In this document: positions 31,316-43,761 of the stretch, one piece after another | How positions within the stretch are numbered: position 1 is the stretch's first letter | Layout: every line of letters begins with the position of its first letter | From: Eutreptiella sp. 'Long Island Sound 2002' | Taxonomy: Eukaryota > Euglenozoa > Euglenophyceae > Eutreptiales > Eutreptiaceae | Direction: 5' to 3' | NCBI GenBank assembly: GCA_964036045.1 | Contig: OZ038381.1 | Location: 152,414,352-152,478,351, forward strand | Length of the DNA: 64,000 bases | Translations under genes and position numbers: made by a program | The notes under the pieces: model-generated | Told to the model about the DNA's origin: nothing | Databases searched by the model: none | What the model saw: only the letters and a program-made list of their open reading frames with translations

Positions 31316-33460
31316 GCGGGCGCACCGGTGAACAGGAGCCAAGTGCCTCAGTACACCGCACAGCACACCGGGCGAGCGCACTGGTGAACAAGAGCCAAGG
31401 GGCCCAGGACACCGCACACGCAACACAACACGCCGAGCGGGCACAGCGGTGAACAGGAGCCAAGTGGCCCAGGACACCGCACACGCAACACAACACACTG
31501 AGCGGGCACACCGGTGAGCAGGAGCCAAGTCGCCTAGGACACCGCACAAGCAAAACATCACACCGAGCGGGCACACCGGTGAACAGGAGCCAAGTGGCCC
31601 AGGACACCGCACAAGCAAAACAACGGACCAAGCGGGTACACCGGTGAACAGGAGCCAAGTGGCCCAGGACACCGCACACACAGGCAACGCACCGAGCGGG
31701 CACATCGGTGAACAGGAGCCAAGTGGCCCAGGACACCGCAAAGTCAAAAGAACACACTGAGCGGGCACACCGGTGAAAAGGAGCCAAGTGGCCCAGGACA
31801 CCGCACAGGCAACCCAACAAACCACGCGGGCACACCGGTGAACAGGAGCGAAGTGGCCCAGGGGATCGCACATGCAAAGCAACGCACCGAGCCAGGCAAA
31901 GCAACGCACCGAGCGGGCACACCGGTGAACAGGAGCCAAGTGGCCCAGGACACCGCACAAGCAAACCAACACACCGAGCGCGCACACCGGTGAACAGGAG
32001 CCAAGTGGCCCAGGAATACTGCACACCCAACACAACAAACCACGCGGGCACACCAGTGAACAGGAGCCAAGTGGCCCAGGACACCGCACATGCAAAGCAA
32101 CGCACCGAGCGGGCACACCGGTGAACAGGAGCGAAGTGGCCCAGGACACCGCACACGCAACACAACACACCGAGCGGGCAAACTAGTGAACAAGAGCCAA
32201 GTGGCCCAGGACACCGCACAAGCAAAACAACGCACGGAGCAGGCACACCGGTGAACAGGAAGCAAGTGGCCCAGGATACCGCACACGCAACACAACAAAC
32301 CACGGGGGCACACCAGTGAACAGGAGCCAAGTTGCCCAGGACACCGCACACGCAAAGCGACGCACCGAGCGGGCACACCGGTAAACAGGAGCCAAGTGGC
32401 CCAGGACACCGCAAAGGCAAAACAACACAAGGAGCGGGCACACTGGTGAATAGGAGTCAAGTTGCCCAGGACACCGCACACGCAACAGAACAAACAGCGC
32501 GGGCACGCCGGTGAACAGGAGCCAAGTGGCCCAGGACACCGCACACGCAAAACATCACGGCGATCGGGCACACCGGTGAACAGGGGCCAAGTGGCCCAGG
32601 ACACCGCACATGCATAGCAATGCACCGAGCAGGCACGCCCGTGAACAGGAGCCAAGTGGCCCAGGACAACGCAAGGAGCCACACAAAGCAACGCACCGAG
32701 CGGGCACACCGGTGAACAGGAGCCAAGTGGCCCAGGACACAGCACAAGCAAAACATCACACCGAGCGGGCACACCGGTGAACAGGAGCCAAGTGGCCCAG
32801 GACACCGCACACGCAACACAACAAACCACGCCGGCACACCGGTGAACAGGAGCCAAGTGGCCCAGGACACCGCACATGCAAAGCAACACACCGAGCGGGC
32901 ACACCCGTAAACAGGACCCAAATGGCCCAGGACACCGCACACGAAACACATCACACCGAGCCGGCACACCGGTGAACAAGAGCCAAGTGGCCCAGGGCAC
33001 CGCACAAGCAAAATAACGCACCGAGCAGGCACACCGGTAAACAGGAGCCAAGTGGCCCAGGACAACGCACACGCAACACAACAAACCACGCGGGCACACC
33101 AGTGAACAGGAGCCAGGTGGCCAAGGACACCGCACAAACAAAACAACACACTGAGCGGGCACACCGGTGTACAGGAGCCAAGTGGCCCAGGACACCGCAC
33201 ACGCAACACAACAAACCACTCAGGCACATCGGTGAACAGGAGCAAAGTGGCCAAGGACACCGCACACGCAAAGCAACGCACCAAGCGGGCACACCGGTGA
33301 ACAGAGGCCAAGTGACCCAGGACACTGCACAAGCAAAACAACACACCGATCGGGCACGGGGGTGAACAGGAGCCAAGTGGCCCAGGACACCGCACAAGTA
33401 AAACAACGCACCAAGCAGGCACACCGGTGAACAGGAGCCAAGTGGCCCAGGACACCGCAC
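31316..33460. repeat. ~65-bp tandem satellite, about 33 copies
   Basis: The unit core is CACCGGTGAACAGGAGCCAA followed by GTGGCCCAGGACACCGCAC and a variable A/C-rich spacer. Sampled spacings between cores are 64-66 bases after the first two irregular units. Copies differ mainly in the spacer. All minus-strand frames stay open for hundreds of codons, giving Cys/Val/Leu-rich pseudo-proteins. The period is not a multiple of three, so successive units are read in different frames and coding is unlikely. Confidence 0.9.
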
Positions 33461-34046
33461 ACACGTGCACACGTAGGGCGGCCGAGGGACAGGAAGAAAC
33501 CAACACTCCATGGGTCGGGCGCACTGAGGCGACCCAGCCGACCCAACGCGCCAGCAGCAGGGGCGCCACCCCAAGGCCACTGGTCCGAGCCCGGCCAGGC
33601 TGCATCGGGGACCATGGCAAACGTCACCTGGAGCCATGGAAGCAACCGTTGACAGCCGAGCTGGTACACAGTCCAGGAGGGGGTCGCCTGCCAAGCAGAG
33701 AGGCCCCGCAACTCAAGCCACAAGGGTGAGGCGGTCGTACCGTAGACTAGCGGGAGCAATACCCCTTGTCGTGAGAGATACTCCACACGGCTGAGCAGCC
33801 CCCAGAGCTGCGGCCCAAAGGAGGGGGCATGTGGCCCTACCCATGGACACATGTGGGCACACCCTCCCACCTGGAACACCTGGACCGGGTGGCCGCGACA
33901 CTGCCTTCCCGAGCACCTGCGGGAGCGGCTTAAGAGGCACCTGACCTAGGGCATTGGGAGGGACAGGATGTCCCCTTGGTAAGACCTTCTTCCTGCATTG
34001 TCAAAGGAGGCATCCTGAGCTCCCAAAGATACCTACCTACCTACCT
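33461..34046 (+). repeat. Left arm of a long inverted repeat
   Basis: About 585 bases of non-tandem sequence whose reverse complement lies at 50,900-51,476 with high similarity. It ends in a (TACC)n run at 34,031-34,046, exactly where Gypsy copy E3 begins. No gene seen. Confidence 0.85.
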
Positions 34047-34193
34047 GTAGTGAGTGTAGGACCTGTAGTGTGTGTGTCACTGTCCCACCTGTTTCCTGAA
34101 GTTTTATCAGGGTTTTGGTGGGCAGTGGCAGTGGTAGTCTAGGTTTTGGCTGAGTAGCAATCATGCGTTTTCATGCCTCATAGCTTTTGGCCA

Positions 34194-34203
34194 TCCCTCC
34201 CCT
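34194..34203 (-). other. Polypurine tract of E3
   Basis: Minus-strand AGGGGAGGGA before TGGCCAAAAGC, as in E0. Confidence 0.7.
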
Positions 34204-34464
34204 GTAGTAGGCAGGTAGGTAGGAAAACCAATACCTTGGCGTTATCGCTGGGTATTCCACCAAGGAAGTCTGGTGCCAGCACAAAAACTGGGCACCTAGG
34301 GGCGGAGAGACCCGGGGCGTACCCTGGGGCACCGTATAAAGACATCTGCCGGGTTCAGCAAGGGTGCAGACTTGGGTATAATTAGGACACCATTTCTGCA
34401 GCTTGCTCATAGGTCCTCAGGATCAGCACACTCACACACACACATAGGCAGGTATAGGAAGAGT

Positions 34465-35700
34465 TCAGTCCCTAGGCTTCTCCTGAGAGGCAAGCGTTTC
34501 AGCAAGCCTCACCAACTCTCCTAGGTTGTTCTGGGACAAGTAGTCTAGCAGAACAGAATTCAAGCGTCCCTCAGGAAGCACAAAGGCAGAGAAGGGTTCC
34601 CAGGTAGCTTCTTCAACTCCAAACCCTTCCCAGAGGGTGAGTAAACGCCACCCTTGGCGATAGCGGTGTCGGATAACCGACTTCACCAGGTAGAAGCCTT
34701 CCTTAGCCATCTCCTCGGCATTCATGTCGGGGAGTTCACCTTCAACTTCCATTGGGCTGGCAGCCCCCTGTAGGTCCAGAGCGGCGATCTCCTCGTCGTT
34801 TAGTTCCCATTCTTCCCCACAGACGTCCTCTGGGTCGTAGTAGCGCTTGAGCTGTTGAGCAGCGCACACCAGGGTCCCCCCTAGTCGGGGAGAACACCGC
34901 ACAGTGATGCGCTGACTATCCACAGACAGGATCTTGTAGGGTCCAAAGTAGGGGACATCGCTGGTGAAGCGTGGCCAGGCGGGTAGCCGACTGTGGTGCA
35001 CCAGCACCCAGTCTCCCTCTTGGTAGGAGGCGGGCACCCGGTGCTTGTTCTTCTTGTTCCACTGACGCTCCCTCACACTCTGGAGCATAGCCTTGACCTT
35101 GTCCACCTTGTCTTGTTGCTCCTTCACCCACTTACCCACAGTGGAGTAGGAATCCTCAGGATAGGGAGCGTGTAGCAACCACACCGGGTGTCCCATGAAC
35201 AGCTCATGGGGCGAATAGCCAGTTGCTGAACTCTCTTGGGAGTTCATCATCAAGGATATGACGGGGAGTAGTCTCACCGAGTCTTTGCTGCGCTCAGTCT
35301 TGCACCATATCCTTACGTTCTCTTCGAGAACTCGTATCTGTCGCTCACCTAGGGGGTTACTCGTATGAGTATAGGGAATCCCCGCTGACACCTGGATATT
35401 GAGGGACCTCAGGACTCTCTTGTACCAGCTAGTGTCGGAGCGTACTCGGACGTCCTCGTCTGAGTTAATCTCTTTGGGTGCCCCATAGACACAGAACCAC
35501 TCTTCCAGGAGTATCTTGATGGTCTACTCACCGATGATGTGTTTAGTGCATGGGAACACCCTGGTAAACCTGGTCAGCCCACAGGTTACCACTGGGGCAA
35601 AGTCATAGCCCCCGAACTTGGGCATCTCCGTGTAGTCCACGTAGAGAACACTGTTGGCGCAGTGGGGGATAGGGAGAGTCCAATAGAGACCCCTGTCCCA
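34465..35700 (-). pseudogene. E3 integrase and chromodomain
   Basis: Catalytic core remnants, then a 308-codon open stretch from 35,391: the Glu block (TSNPLGERQ), SH3-like tail, acidic linker (DPEDVCGEEWELNDEE) and chromodomain (FYLVKSVIRHRYRQGW...EEATWEPFSAF). A TAG near 35,525 replaces a Glu codon found in E1. Of the family copies here, this keeps the best C-terminal end. Confidence 0.82.
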
Positions 35701-35712
35701 GATATCCCCAGG

Positions 35713-36873
35713 TTACAAGCACCAACACGGGCACTTGTCCACGATGGCCTGGAGGGTCTTCCGTAGCTGATCGTCAGTCCACGTAGAGTGGAACCACTGC
35801 TTGAACAGCCTCACGGTACGGTTCGCTTCCACATGACCACTGCACTCATGGGTCCACTTGAGGAGTGCCGGGATACGGTCGCTAGGCATGACTATCCGGT
35901 CCTCATGCCAGAGGTAGGTCTTGTCACGCTTCCACTGGTCCTGATTGACTAGGGCGGGTTCCAGACCCTTCTCCGGGCGTTTGTAGATGTCCCGAAACTC
36001 TTTCAGGTACTCCTCTTGTTGGAGTCCTTCTAGAGGTCTGATCATGGTCATGTTGAGGTCTGGCTGTACATCCATACGGCTGAACACCTCCTTGGCTAGC
36101 TCCTCAGACCTGGCACCAATCATGTCGTCGAAGTTGTTGCGGCTGATGTAGTCTGCACACTCGTTCTTGACGCCCTGGATGTGATGTACTGAGAGCCGTA
36201 GCTGGCTCAGGTAGGTCCACCAGCGTCTGAGCTTAGCCTTCTCAGGTGGGGCTCCCTTCTGAAAGGTGCGGACCGGTTCTTGGTCACACAGCCAAACCAG
36301 TGGGTTACTCCCCAACACTGGGAACTGAGAGGATACAACTGGCATACCCGCGAGCAGTTCCTGCTCATAGGTAGAGTAGTTACCCCGGGCCTGGTTCCAT
36401 TTCCAGTTCCAGTGACCCAGGGGAACCAGGACCCATTTGTCGTCAGGGTAGCTGTGCTTGAGCGTACCGTCTTGGTTTAGCCCATCAGTACCCCATTGGG
36501 AAATGGCCGAGTCGAACTCCTCCTTCTCTAGTGCTTGCCACTGGAACAGCGTTCCACCGCTGCCCACATTGCTGGCGTCAGTCACCAGAAGAATTTCCCC
36601 ATGTGCTTTAGGCACGCCCAAGCACTTCGCGTTGACCACTTTGTCCTTGAGCTCGTCAAACGCTTGTTGTTCTTGAGGGCCCCAGCGCCAGGTAGTAGTC
36701 TTCTTAATGAGGTCCGTCAGGATGGCGCTGGTGTAGGTGAAATTCTTGATGTGGCGGCGGTAGAAGTTGCAAGCCCCAATGAAACTGCGTACATCATGGG
36801 GTCCTTTCTTCGGGTCTCCGTGTCGTACCTTAGCATCCATCAGGGGTTTGGCCTTAGAGGCCGCAGGGGTCCA
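35713..36873 (-). pseudogene. E3 RNase H and integrase N-terminus
   Basis: RT connection (SFIGACNFYRRHIKNF), RNase H residues (LVTDASN, YEQELLAG, WLCDQEPV, KNECADYISRN), then the HH part of the integrase zinc domain. It ends at TAA (35,713) where E1 has a Lys codon. It is in the same frame as the flanking E3 segments, so the breaks are single-base nonsense changes. Confidence 0.82.
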
Positions 36874-38632
36874 TCACCAATAGCCAATGTCGAACCCCAG
36901 GTACTGCATAGTCTCCTGAATGAACTCACACTTCTCCAGCTTGAGTCTGGTGTGGTTCTCCTGGCAGACTGCAAAGAACTCGCCCAAGAGGATTCGGTGG
37001 TCCTCTTGGGTGTTCGTTCCCAGGCATACCTCGTCGATGTGTGCTTCCATCTGGGCGCCCCGGGATATGAGTTCTTGCACCACAGGTCTTCGACGTAGGA
37101 TGGATAGGATCTTGTTCATCAGCTCTTGAAAAAGAGCGGGTGCGTTAGCCACGCCAAAGGGCATGACCTTCCACTTGAACACCCTCCTTTGAGGGGTGAT
37201 GGGGGCTAGGAGCTCCTGGGCATTGGGCGTCAGGGCCACTTGCCAGAATCCACTCCGCTTGTCCATCTTCGTCTTGTAGCGGCAGGAGGCTATCTTCTCG
37301 AGGGTTGACTCCATATTAGGAAAGGACCCTGAGTCGTTCAGCGTCTTCTTGTTCGGTTCTCCGTTGTCCACTACCAGCCGTTGGGCTGTAGACGCAGGCT
37401 TAGCCACCAGGTAATAGGGGCTGCAATGTTCGGGGTAGTCCCGATCCTTGTACTCCAGGACCAGGCCAGCGTCGATACATTCTTGTATCTGTCGCTCTAT
37501 CTCATCGGCCTGCTCTTTAGGAGCCGGGTAGGGTCTCCTACGTGTCTTGTGACCCACGAACTCAGACTTCAGCTTGAGGTCCATTTGTAAGAGCTTGTCA
37601 CAGGAGGCTCGAGGGGGTAGTTTTCCGAATACCTCCAGGTAAGTCCTGATCAGCTTTTGTACTCTAGGGTCCAAGAGTTTGATCTTGTCCTCCATGTCCT
37701 CGTCAGAGTGTAAATTGCTTGCCCCTTGGTTCATAGAAGCAGGGAGGTGGTGCTCAACCGGCTCAGCGTCCTTGGTCGTATCCTTCAGCGCTTGATAGGC
37801 GTAGAGAAGGTCTCGCCCCACAGTCTCAGGTTGTCGGTGAAAACCTAGGCATACTCGAGTGGGTTCGCATACGCATTCCTCTGAGAGTTCATCCTCCTCT
37901 GGGGTCCTCACATTGGCACCCCACACGCTCTCCATGAGTTTCAAATCCACCTCTCGTTGCCAGGTGGTAATTTTCTGTTCGAGGTCCTCCTTCAGTTGGG
38001 AGATGTCTCCCATAGACCCTTGCTTCACCGGCCAGGAGCGGCGCGTTGGCCTAGCGTAGCACAGCTTTTTTGCCACCAATCTCCTCTTGGAGTCCACGTA
38101 CTCTCCCAGATTGGATCATGGATCCAACTCCTCCTCCAGGGGCTCCTCTCCCCTCATGGTGAGTAGGGGTTTCAGTGGAGCAGCGTACTCGGCGTTCTCC
38201 ATTTCCTCCACGCACGTCTGCACGAAGAAGGCGACATGCTCAGTCTCGTCATCAGAGTGTATAGAGCTGGGTAGCTCGGATAGCCCACGCTCTGAGACTA
38301 CATCAGGATTAGATACACGGCAGGGGGAGTTGGGGACAACAGTGTCAGACACCACGTACTCGTCTCCCCTAGGAGTTGTCTCTACCGCGTCTCGAGGTCG
38401 TAGTTGATTTTTCAGGACATCCAGGGTGTAGCCGCTGCTCTCACGTTGAATTTCCTGGACCATAGCAGGGTCAGGATCTTCCCAGAGCACTGAGGCTAGG
38501 CTCCCGTCCAGCACGCTTAGCATGTTCCCCCATCCGGGTTTCCCGATGGTCGTCTTCCGGCCCAGAGGCACGTATATGGCGTCATCCGGCAGCTGGATGG
38601 AGGTGAGCGTCAGCTTGTCCAATAGAGTACGA
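36874..38632 (-). pseudogene. E3 protease linker and reverse transcriptase
   Basis: RT with RLVVDNGEPNKKT, KMDKRSGFWQVAL, MPFGVANAPALFQELM and the catalytic HIDEVCLGT. The second Asp of the usual IDD is Glu here, a change expected to inactivate it. In-frame TGA at 38,116 and 36,874 break the frame. Upstream sequence is cut by the E4 LTR. Confidence 0.82.
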
Positions 38633-39065
38633 GAAAGTTTTATAGTGTTTTCAACACTGTGTTTTTGTTGTGCCTCTCCTGCTGCTTGCTGCTGGTGTAG
38701 GGTTCCTGCTGCTTGTTTTTGATGAGGAAAATGTTTTATTGTTGAAATACAACCAATCCAGGATAACCCGAGCCAGAGATAAGCAAGTAGAAGATAAACA
38801 GGATCAAAGCATGAAGGGCTGCAGTCACAAAGAGTTAGATAAAGACAACTATCAACAATAGACCACAGCAAGTAACATACATTGCACCTCAGGATGAAAT
38901 ATTTTACATGTTTGAGAAAAACTGATTGAAAAACTGCCCCATGGGCTCACACTCTTCGCTAGTGCCATCTTGAGATGTGGTCTCTTTGTTTTTGCGTCCC
39001 ATAGGTGCTGAGGTGGCATGGCTTGTGGCGCTGAGGTCACTGCCATGTCACATGGGATATTCCTA

Positions 39066-39154
39066 CTTAGCTAGGCTGACTGGGTATTGAACCCAGGACC
39101 TCTCAAAAAGAGGTGCCCCAGCCCCTTAGGGTGCATACCACTAGGATGGCTAAG
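39066..39154 (-). other. tRNA-like segment in LTR D
   Basis: Best-preserved copy: the T-arm is a perfect 5-bp stem (CTGGG TTCAATA CCCAG) containing the B-box. The A-box-like TCCTAGTGGTATGCA and the intervening hairpin are also present. Confidence 0.5.
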
Positions 39155-39544
39155 AAGTCATGTGAAAACATGGATAAATTCATAGGCTCTGCCTTCAGTA
39201 TATCAGTGACTCAGTCACCCAGGAAAAGATGTTTTAGTGCATATAGCTTGGGGATTAAGGGGTCCACACAACATCCTGATTTAGTGTTTGGTTCCATACG
39301 TCAAAATGTGTTATCCCCCATTTTGGTTAGGCCAATACTAAGATGAAAATGCAAGAGTGCTTAGAGCACCTCTAATACAACCAACGTATACCCTAGAGCA
39401 TTGGAATAGGACTTTTTCTTACTCCATCCTTTTGCTGTGGTGGCCACCACTGTCGCATTTTCAGGAAAAAGAGATTTTTTCTTGGCCGTTCCTTGGTTTC
39501 CACACCTACTTTACAATATTTCTAGCTTCCCTAACACTAGAAAA

Positions 39545-40203
39545 AAGCGCTTTACCGGTATTTTGCACCGTTTGTGGTCCATTTCCATATGGTTCATAGG
39601 TAGGCTTTTGCGTGCCTATCACCATACACACACATGTTTGAGGCTTAGGTTGTTATTTTTGGGGAACAATGGGGTAGGAGGAACCCCCCCCCCCTGCTAT
39701 TTGCGGGCTGTATAATTAAAACAAAAGGTCACTTTTGGTCTTTTTGGGTACAAAACCTATTTTCATGGTTTTTTCTGGCCTATACTATACTATACAGGTA
39801 CACTGGTGTGCAGCACTGTTCTGCTGCACCACCCCATAGCAGACCTAAATAGTCCAAAATGCGCCGAATTCCAGGGTTTTTGATGGTTTGGGAGAAAGCT
39901 CGGAACCCCCCCATCCCTATTTTGGGGCCAGAGAATCCAAAGAAAATTGGAATTTCTGTCGAAAATCCTCTATAGGCAGGTACACTGGTGTGCAGCACTG
40001 TTCTGCAGGACCAGGCTAGAGCAGGCAAAAATACCCCAAAATAGGCCAAATTTCAGGGTTTTTGATATTTTTGGACAAAATTCGGGTAGGAGAACCCCCC
40101 CCCCCCTATATTGGGGCCGTAGAAACCAAAAAAATAGGTCATTTCTCGCGAAAAACCCCTTTTTGTTGACTTTTTGAATTTTGGGAAAAAACAGCTGCTA
40201 AAA
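39545..40203. repeat. Insertion with ~181-bp tandem repeat and C-runs in LTR D
   Basis: Absent from LTRs A and B. CAGGTACACTGGTGTGCAGC occurs near 39,795 and again 181 bases later near 39,976. A third diverged partial unit precedes them. Each unit has a poly-C tract (about 39,680, 39,905, 40,090). No ORF is convincing. Confidence 0.7.
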
Positions 40204-41108
40204 TCATAGGTGCATGGCCAGCGACTCTTGCTGCAATGTTCATGACAATTTCCAACAGAAAGCTAAGCGCTCTCGGTGCTGCCGGGGTTCCTGTGGCTTG
40301 GTGGGGTTAGCATAGGGCCTGCAAAGACCATGTGGATCTGCATCTCTCCCTCCAAGCTGCAGCGTAACACAACCCAACGCCAGACGCTCATAGGACGCTC
40401 AATCTAAGTCTCATGGAACCTGATGGAGACACCTGTCCTGGTACTGGGGCGAGGATTCGACGATCAAGTTAGAATGGCCCGTTGGAGGGGTCTTGGTTCT
40501 CGTTCAGTCTCCTGCTGCTGCTTTTCGGCCCGAACAGCGGCCTACTCAGCGAGACTTTGCGAAGATATCTGTACAACGGAGGAATGGAAGGATGAGGGAC
40601 GAATTCACGCAAGCGTGAAGCGACAACACCTAAATCCGTCAAATGACGGCCTAGAATTTTTCTGAAAGCACATACCTGAACAGAATCCAATTGTGCATCA
40701 GATGCACATTTTTATAAGATTTGTAGTCATTTCTTGATTTTTTAAATCAAGAAATTCCCACGCAGAAAAAGGCGGCGCGCAGGAGCGGGTCTTAGCGAAG
40801 CGCCAGAAAAAAAAGAATTAATAAGATTATAAACGTATGTTACGTATAATGACAAAAATGACGAGACGTACATTCATAAATAAATATAGAGATCTCACCC
40901 ACACTGACAGAAAGAATCAAAATTCCAAGAATTCGAAAATCAAAGAAAAGACTTCAATGAATCTGGTATAAACCACAGGTGTGCTCCTCTCGTATGCAGC
41001 ATGCACATTGCTCGTCTCGTGTCTCCGTGAACGTGCCTTGTAGCAGCGCTAACAAACGATAGAGGGCTAGATTAGAAGGATTGCAGGTGATTAGAGGTGA
41101 GATTAGGG

Positions 41109-41231
41109 AAAAAACAGATGGCCTTCGCCCAGGGAGTGGTTGTCACGGGGGGCCAACGGTCCTGCCCTGCGGTGCAATGCGGGGCAACCGTGACAACTGC
41201 TCTTACAGCACAACCACCCTTTTTGTTGCAC
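41109..41231. repeat. Small palindromic insertion in LTR D
   Basis: About 120 bases absent from LTRs A and B, with a GTTGTCACGG/CCGTGACAAC inverted repeat. It could be a very short MITE; clear target duplications are not visible. Confidence 0.45.
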
Positions 41232-41507
41232 TGATTAGAATATACACACTTATGCATCGCGTCGTGTCTCACTTGTGCTTCGTTCTTTTCCTCACCTTGC
41301 TTCGCTCTCCAGCGGTAGGTAAGGTAGGTAAGCCCAGGTGGGGCCACCCCCTGGTGGAATTCGTGATTGTGGGTAAGATTAGGAGGAAAGATTGATAAAG
41401 ATTGTCAGGTTGGAAAACTCGTGCATGCTCGTGCATGCACACACGCATTAAAGGGTAGGCAACGCGTGGTGCGCTCCGTACTACCCTTGTTTAGGTTACC
41501 CATGGGG

Positions 41508-41653
41508 CTTGACCCCACGTTCTATATGAGAACGGGTGGAGTTCCTTAAGCTTGCTTGCTTGTACTGAGGTTTGAGGACAGTGTATTATAGGGCTACCTG
41601 AGAAGCGTATAATATGTGGAGGTAGCATAGGTTCCTCAGCCGCAAACCTCAGT
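41508..41653 (-). ncRNA. Two conserved hairpins in LTR D
   Basis: Hairpin 1 (41,508-41,541): GACCCC region with GGGTGG plus CGTTCT/AGAACG. Hairpin 2 (41,564-41,653): outer stem ACTGAGGTTTG/CAAACCTCAGT, inner GCTACCT/AGGTAGC and TGTATTATA/TATAATATG. Pairing is kept, but sequence differs from LTRs A and B. Confidence 0.7.
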
Positions 41654-42202
41654 CATTTGCCTTTGCTTTACAGGTGGGAAGGTCAGGGTGATTGTTGCAG
41701 CAGCGATTGATTTTTTTTTTCATGCGCTGCTAAACAAGGGCGCTGATCACACAAACAAATAACTCCGCCTCTGCCTGTGGCAGAGCAGGGAGTCCGACTC
41801 CATCAACATATATGCTGTGCACGCCAAAGAGCACTCCTTCCCTCCATGCCCTAGCAGGGAAACGCGTTGTGGCGTCCCTGTTAGGCCACAGACGCTTAGT
41901 AGCTCTGTGTTTTCTTGCAATCTCACAGGTGAGCCCCTAGGTCTCGTGACTCCTCCTTCAACGCCACCCAGTAGAGCGTGCGTGTAGGAGTGGTAGTCCT
42001 GAGTGGGGGCTTGAGCCAGTTGCTGAAGTGCTCGCCCACCAGGATGGTGCCACTGTAGGGTGTGTAGGACCTATAGTGCGTGTGTCACTGCCCCACCCTT
42101 TTCCTGTAATTTTAGCAGGGTTGGTGGGCAGTGGCAGTGGTTAGGCTAGATTTTGGCCATCGTAGCAAATAGGCGTTTTCAAGCCTTCATAGCTTTTGGC
42201 CA

Positions 42203-42211
42203 CCCCTCCTC
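42203..42211 (-). other. Polypurine tract of E4
   Basis: Minus-strand GAGGAGGGG before TGGCC. Confidence 0.7.
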
Positions 42212-42468
42212 TGTAGTAGGCAGATAGATAGGGAAAACAATACCTGGATTAGTATGCTGGGTATTCCCCCAAAGTTTTTCGCCAGCACAGAAATTTGGCG
42301 CTTAGGGGAGGAGAGACCCGGGGCGTACCCCGTGGCACCGGTAGGACATCCTCCAGGTTTAGCAAGCGTGCAGACTTGGATATAATTAGGACACCATTTC
42401 TGCAGCTTGCTCTCAGGACCTTAGGAGTAGCACACTCACACATACGCTTAGGCAGGTGAGGGTAAGGT

Positions 42469-42977
42469 TCAGTCCCTACCTTTAGTCTTGGAGGCAAGCG
42501 TCTCAGCGAGCCTCAGCAACTCACCAAGGTTGTTCTGGGACAGGTAGTCTACCAGAACTGAGTTTAGGCGTCCGTCAGGTAGATAAAACGCTGAGAAGGG
42601 CTCCCAGGTGGCCTCTTCGACTCCTAACCCTTCCCAGAGGGTGAGGAAGCGCCAGCCCTGGCGATAGCGGTGCATAAGACAGACTTTACCAGGTAGAAGC
42701 CCTCCTTAGCCATCTCCTCGGCGTTCTTGTCGGGGAGGTCCCCTTCAGCTTCCATAGGGCTGGCAGCCCCTTGTAGGTGTAGGGCGGCGATTTCCTGGTC
42801 GTTCAGCTCCCACTCCTCCCCACAGAGGTCTTCAGGATCATAGTAGCGCTTCAGGTGTTGAGCAGCGCACACCAGGGTCCCCTCTAGACGGGGAGAACAC
42901 CGCACTGTTATACGGTGTCCATCCACAGATAGAATATTGTAGGGCCCGAAGTATGGGTCATCGCTGGTGAAGCGTGG
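42469..42977 (-). pseudogene. E4 integrase tail and chromodomain
   Basis: SH3-like tail and acidic linker (42,926-42,680) and chromodomain (EEATWEPFSAFYLP, 42,675-42,469), separated by a 1-base frame change near 42,670. A TGA near 42,977 interrupts the joint to the integrase core. Confidence 0.78.
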
Positions 42978-43753
42978 TCAGGCGGGTAATCGGCTGTGGT
43001 GCACCAGAACCCAGTCCCCTTCTTGGTAGGTGGCAAGTACTCGGTGCTTGTTCTTCTTGTTCCACTGACGCTCCCTCACTCTCTGGAGCATAGCCTTGGC
43101 CTTGTCTACCTTCGCTTGTTGCTCGTGGACCCACACACCCACAGACGAATGGGTGTCTTCTGGATAGGGAGCATGTAGGAACCACGCCGGGCGCCCTAGG
43201 AATAGTTCATGGGGCGAGTAGCCAGTCGCCGAGCTCTCTTGGGAGTTCATCATCAAGGATATGACGGGGAGTAGTCTCACCCAGTCTCTGGTGCGTTCAG
43301 TTTTGCACCATATCCTTACACTCTCCTGGAGGACAGGAATCTGTCGCTCACATAGGGGGTTGCTCGTGTGAGAGTAAGGGATCCCCGTAGACACCTGGAC
43401 ATTGAGGGAGCTCAGGACCCTCTTGTACCAGCCGGTATCTGAGCGTACTCGTACGTCCTCATCGGAGTTGATCTCTTTGCGCGCCCCATAGACACAAAAC
43501 CACTCCTCCAGGAGTATGTTGATAGTCTCCTCTCCGGTGATGTGCTTGGTATAGGGGAACACCCTGGTAAACCTGGTCAACCCATAGGTTACCAGGAGGG
43601 CGAAGTCATAGCCCCCGACGTTCGGCATTTCCGTGTAGTCCGCGTAGAGAACACTGTTAGCACCGTGAGGGATGGGCAGGGTCGAGTAGAGACCCCGGTC
43701 CCTGATATCCCCCGGTTTGCAGGACCTACACGGACACTTGTCCACGATGGGCT
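42978..43753 (-). pseudogene. E4 integrase core
   Basis: Starts with the CC half of the zinc domain (CPCRSCKPGDI). The catalytic triad follows: Asp (ADYTEM), Asp (NSDEDVRVRSD) and Glu (TSNPLCERQ). It is open for 255 codons. The HH half lies on the other side of the MITE. Confidence 0.82.
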
Positions 43754-43761
43754 GGAGCGTC
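43754..43761. repeat. 8-bp TSD of the MITE, left
   Basis: GGAGCGTC here and at 44,562-44,569. Removing the MITE and one copy restores the integrase reading (GGCTGGAGCGTCTTGCGC on plus). Confidence 0.9.

Larger units (their letters stand above)
34047..38632 (-). mobile_element. Gypsy copy E3, fragment
   Basis: Minus-strand fragment holding the last part of protease/linker, RT, RNase H, integrase, chromodomain, PPT (34,203-34,194) and the first 147 bases of the 3' LTR (34,193-34,047). The LTR is cut at the satellite arm. The gag side is cut at 38,632 by insertion of copy E4. Confidence 0.88.
38633..42202 (-). repeat. 3' LTR of E4
   Basis: Aligns with 6,173-8,965 but is about 0.8 kb longer. 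The excess is two insertions, 39,545-40,203 and about 41,109-41,231. It starts TGGCCAAAAGC on the minus strand after the PPT. Confidence 0.85.

Noticed and set aside
31316-33460. CRISPR-like array
   Set aside because: Direct tandem units without unique spacers, in eukaryotic retroelement context; no cas genes.
30839-33879. Several 390-490-codon Cys-rich minus-strand open frames in the satellite
   Set aside because: They are the 65-bp unit read in rotating frames; no start, domain or codon structure supports a protein.
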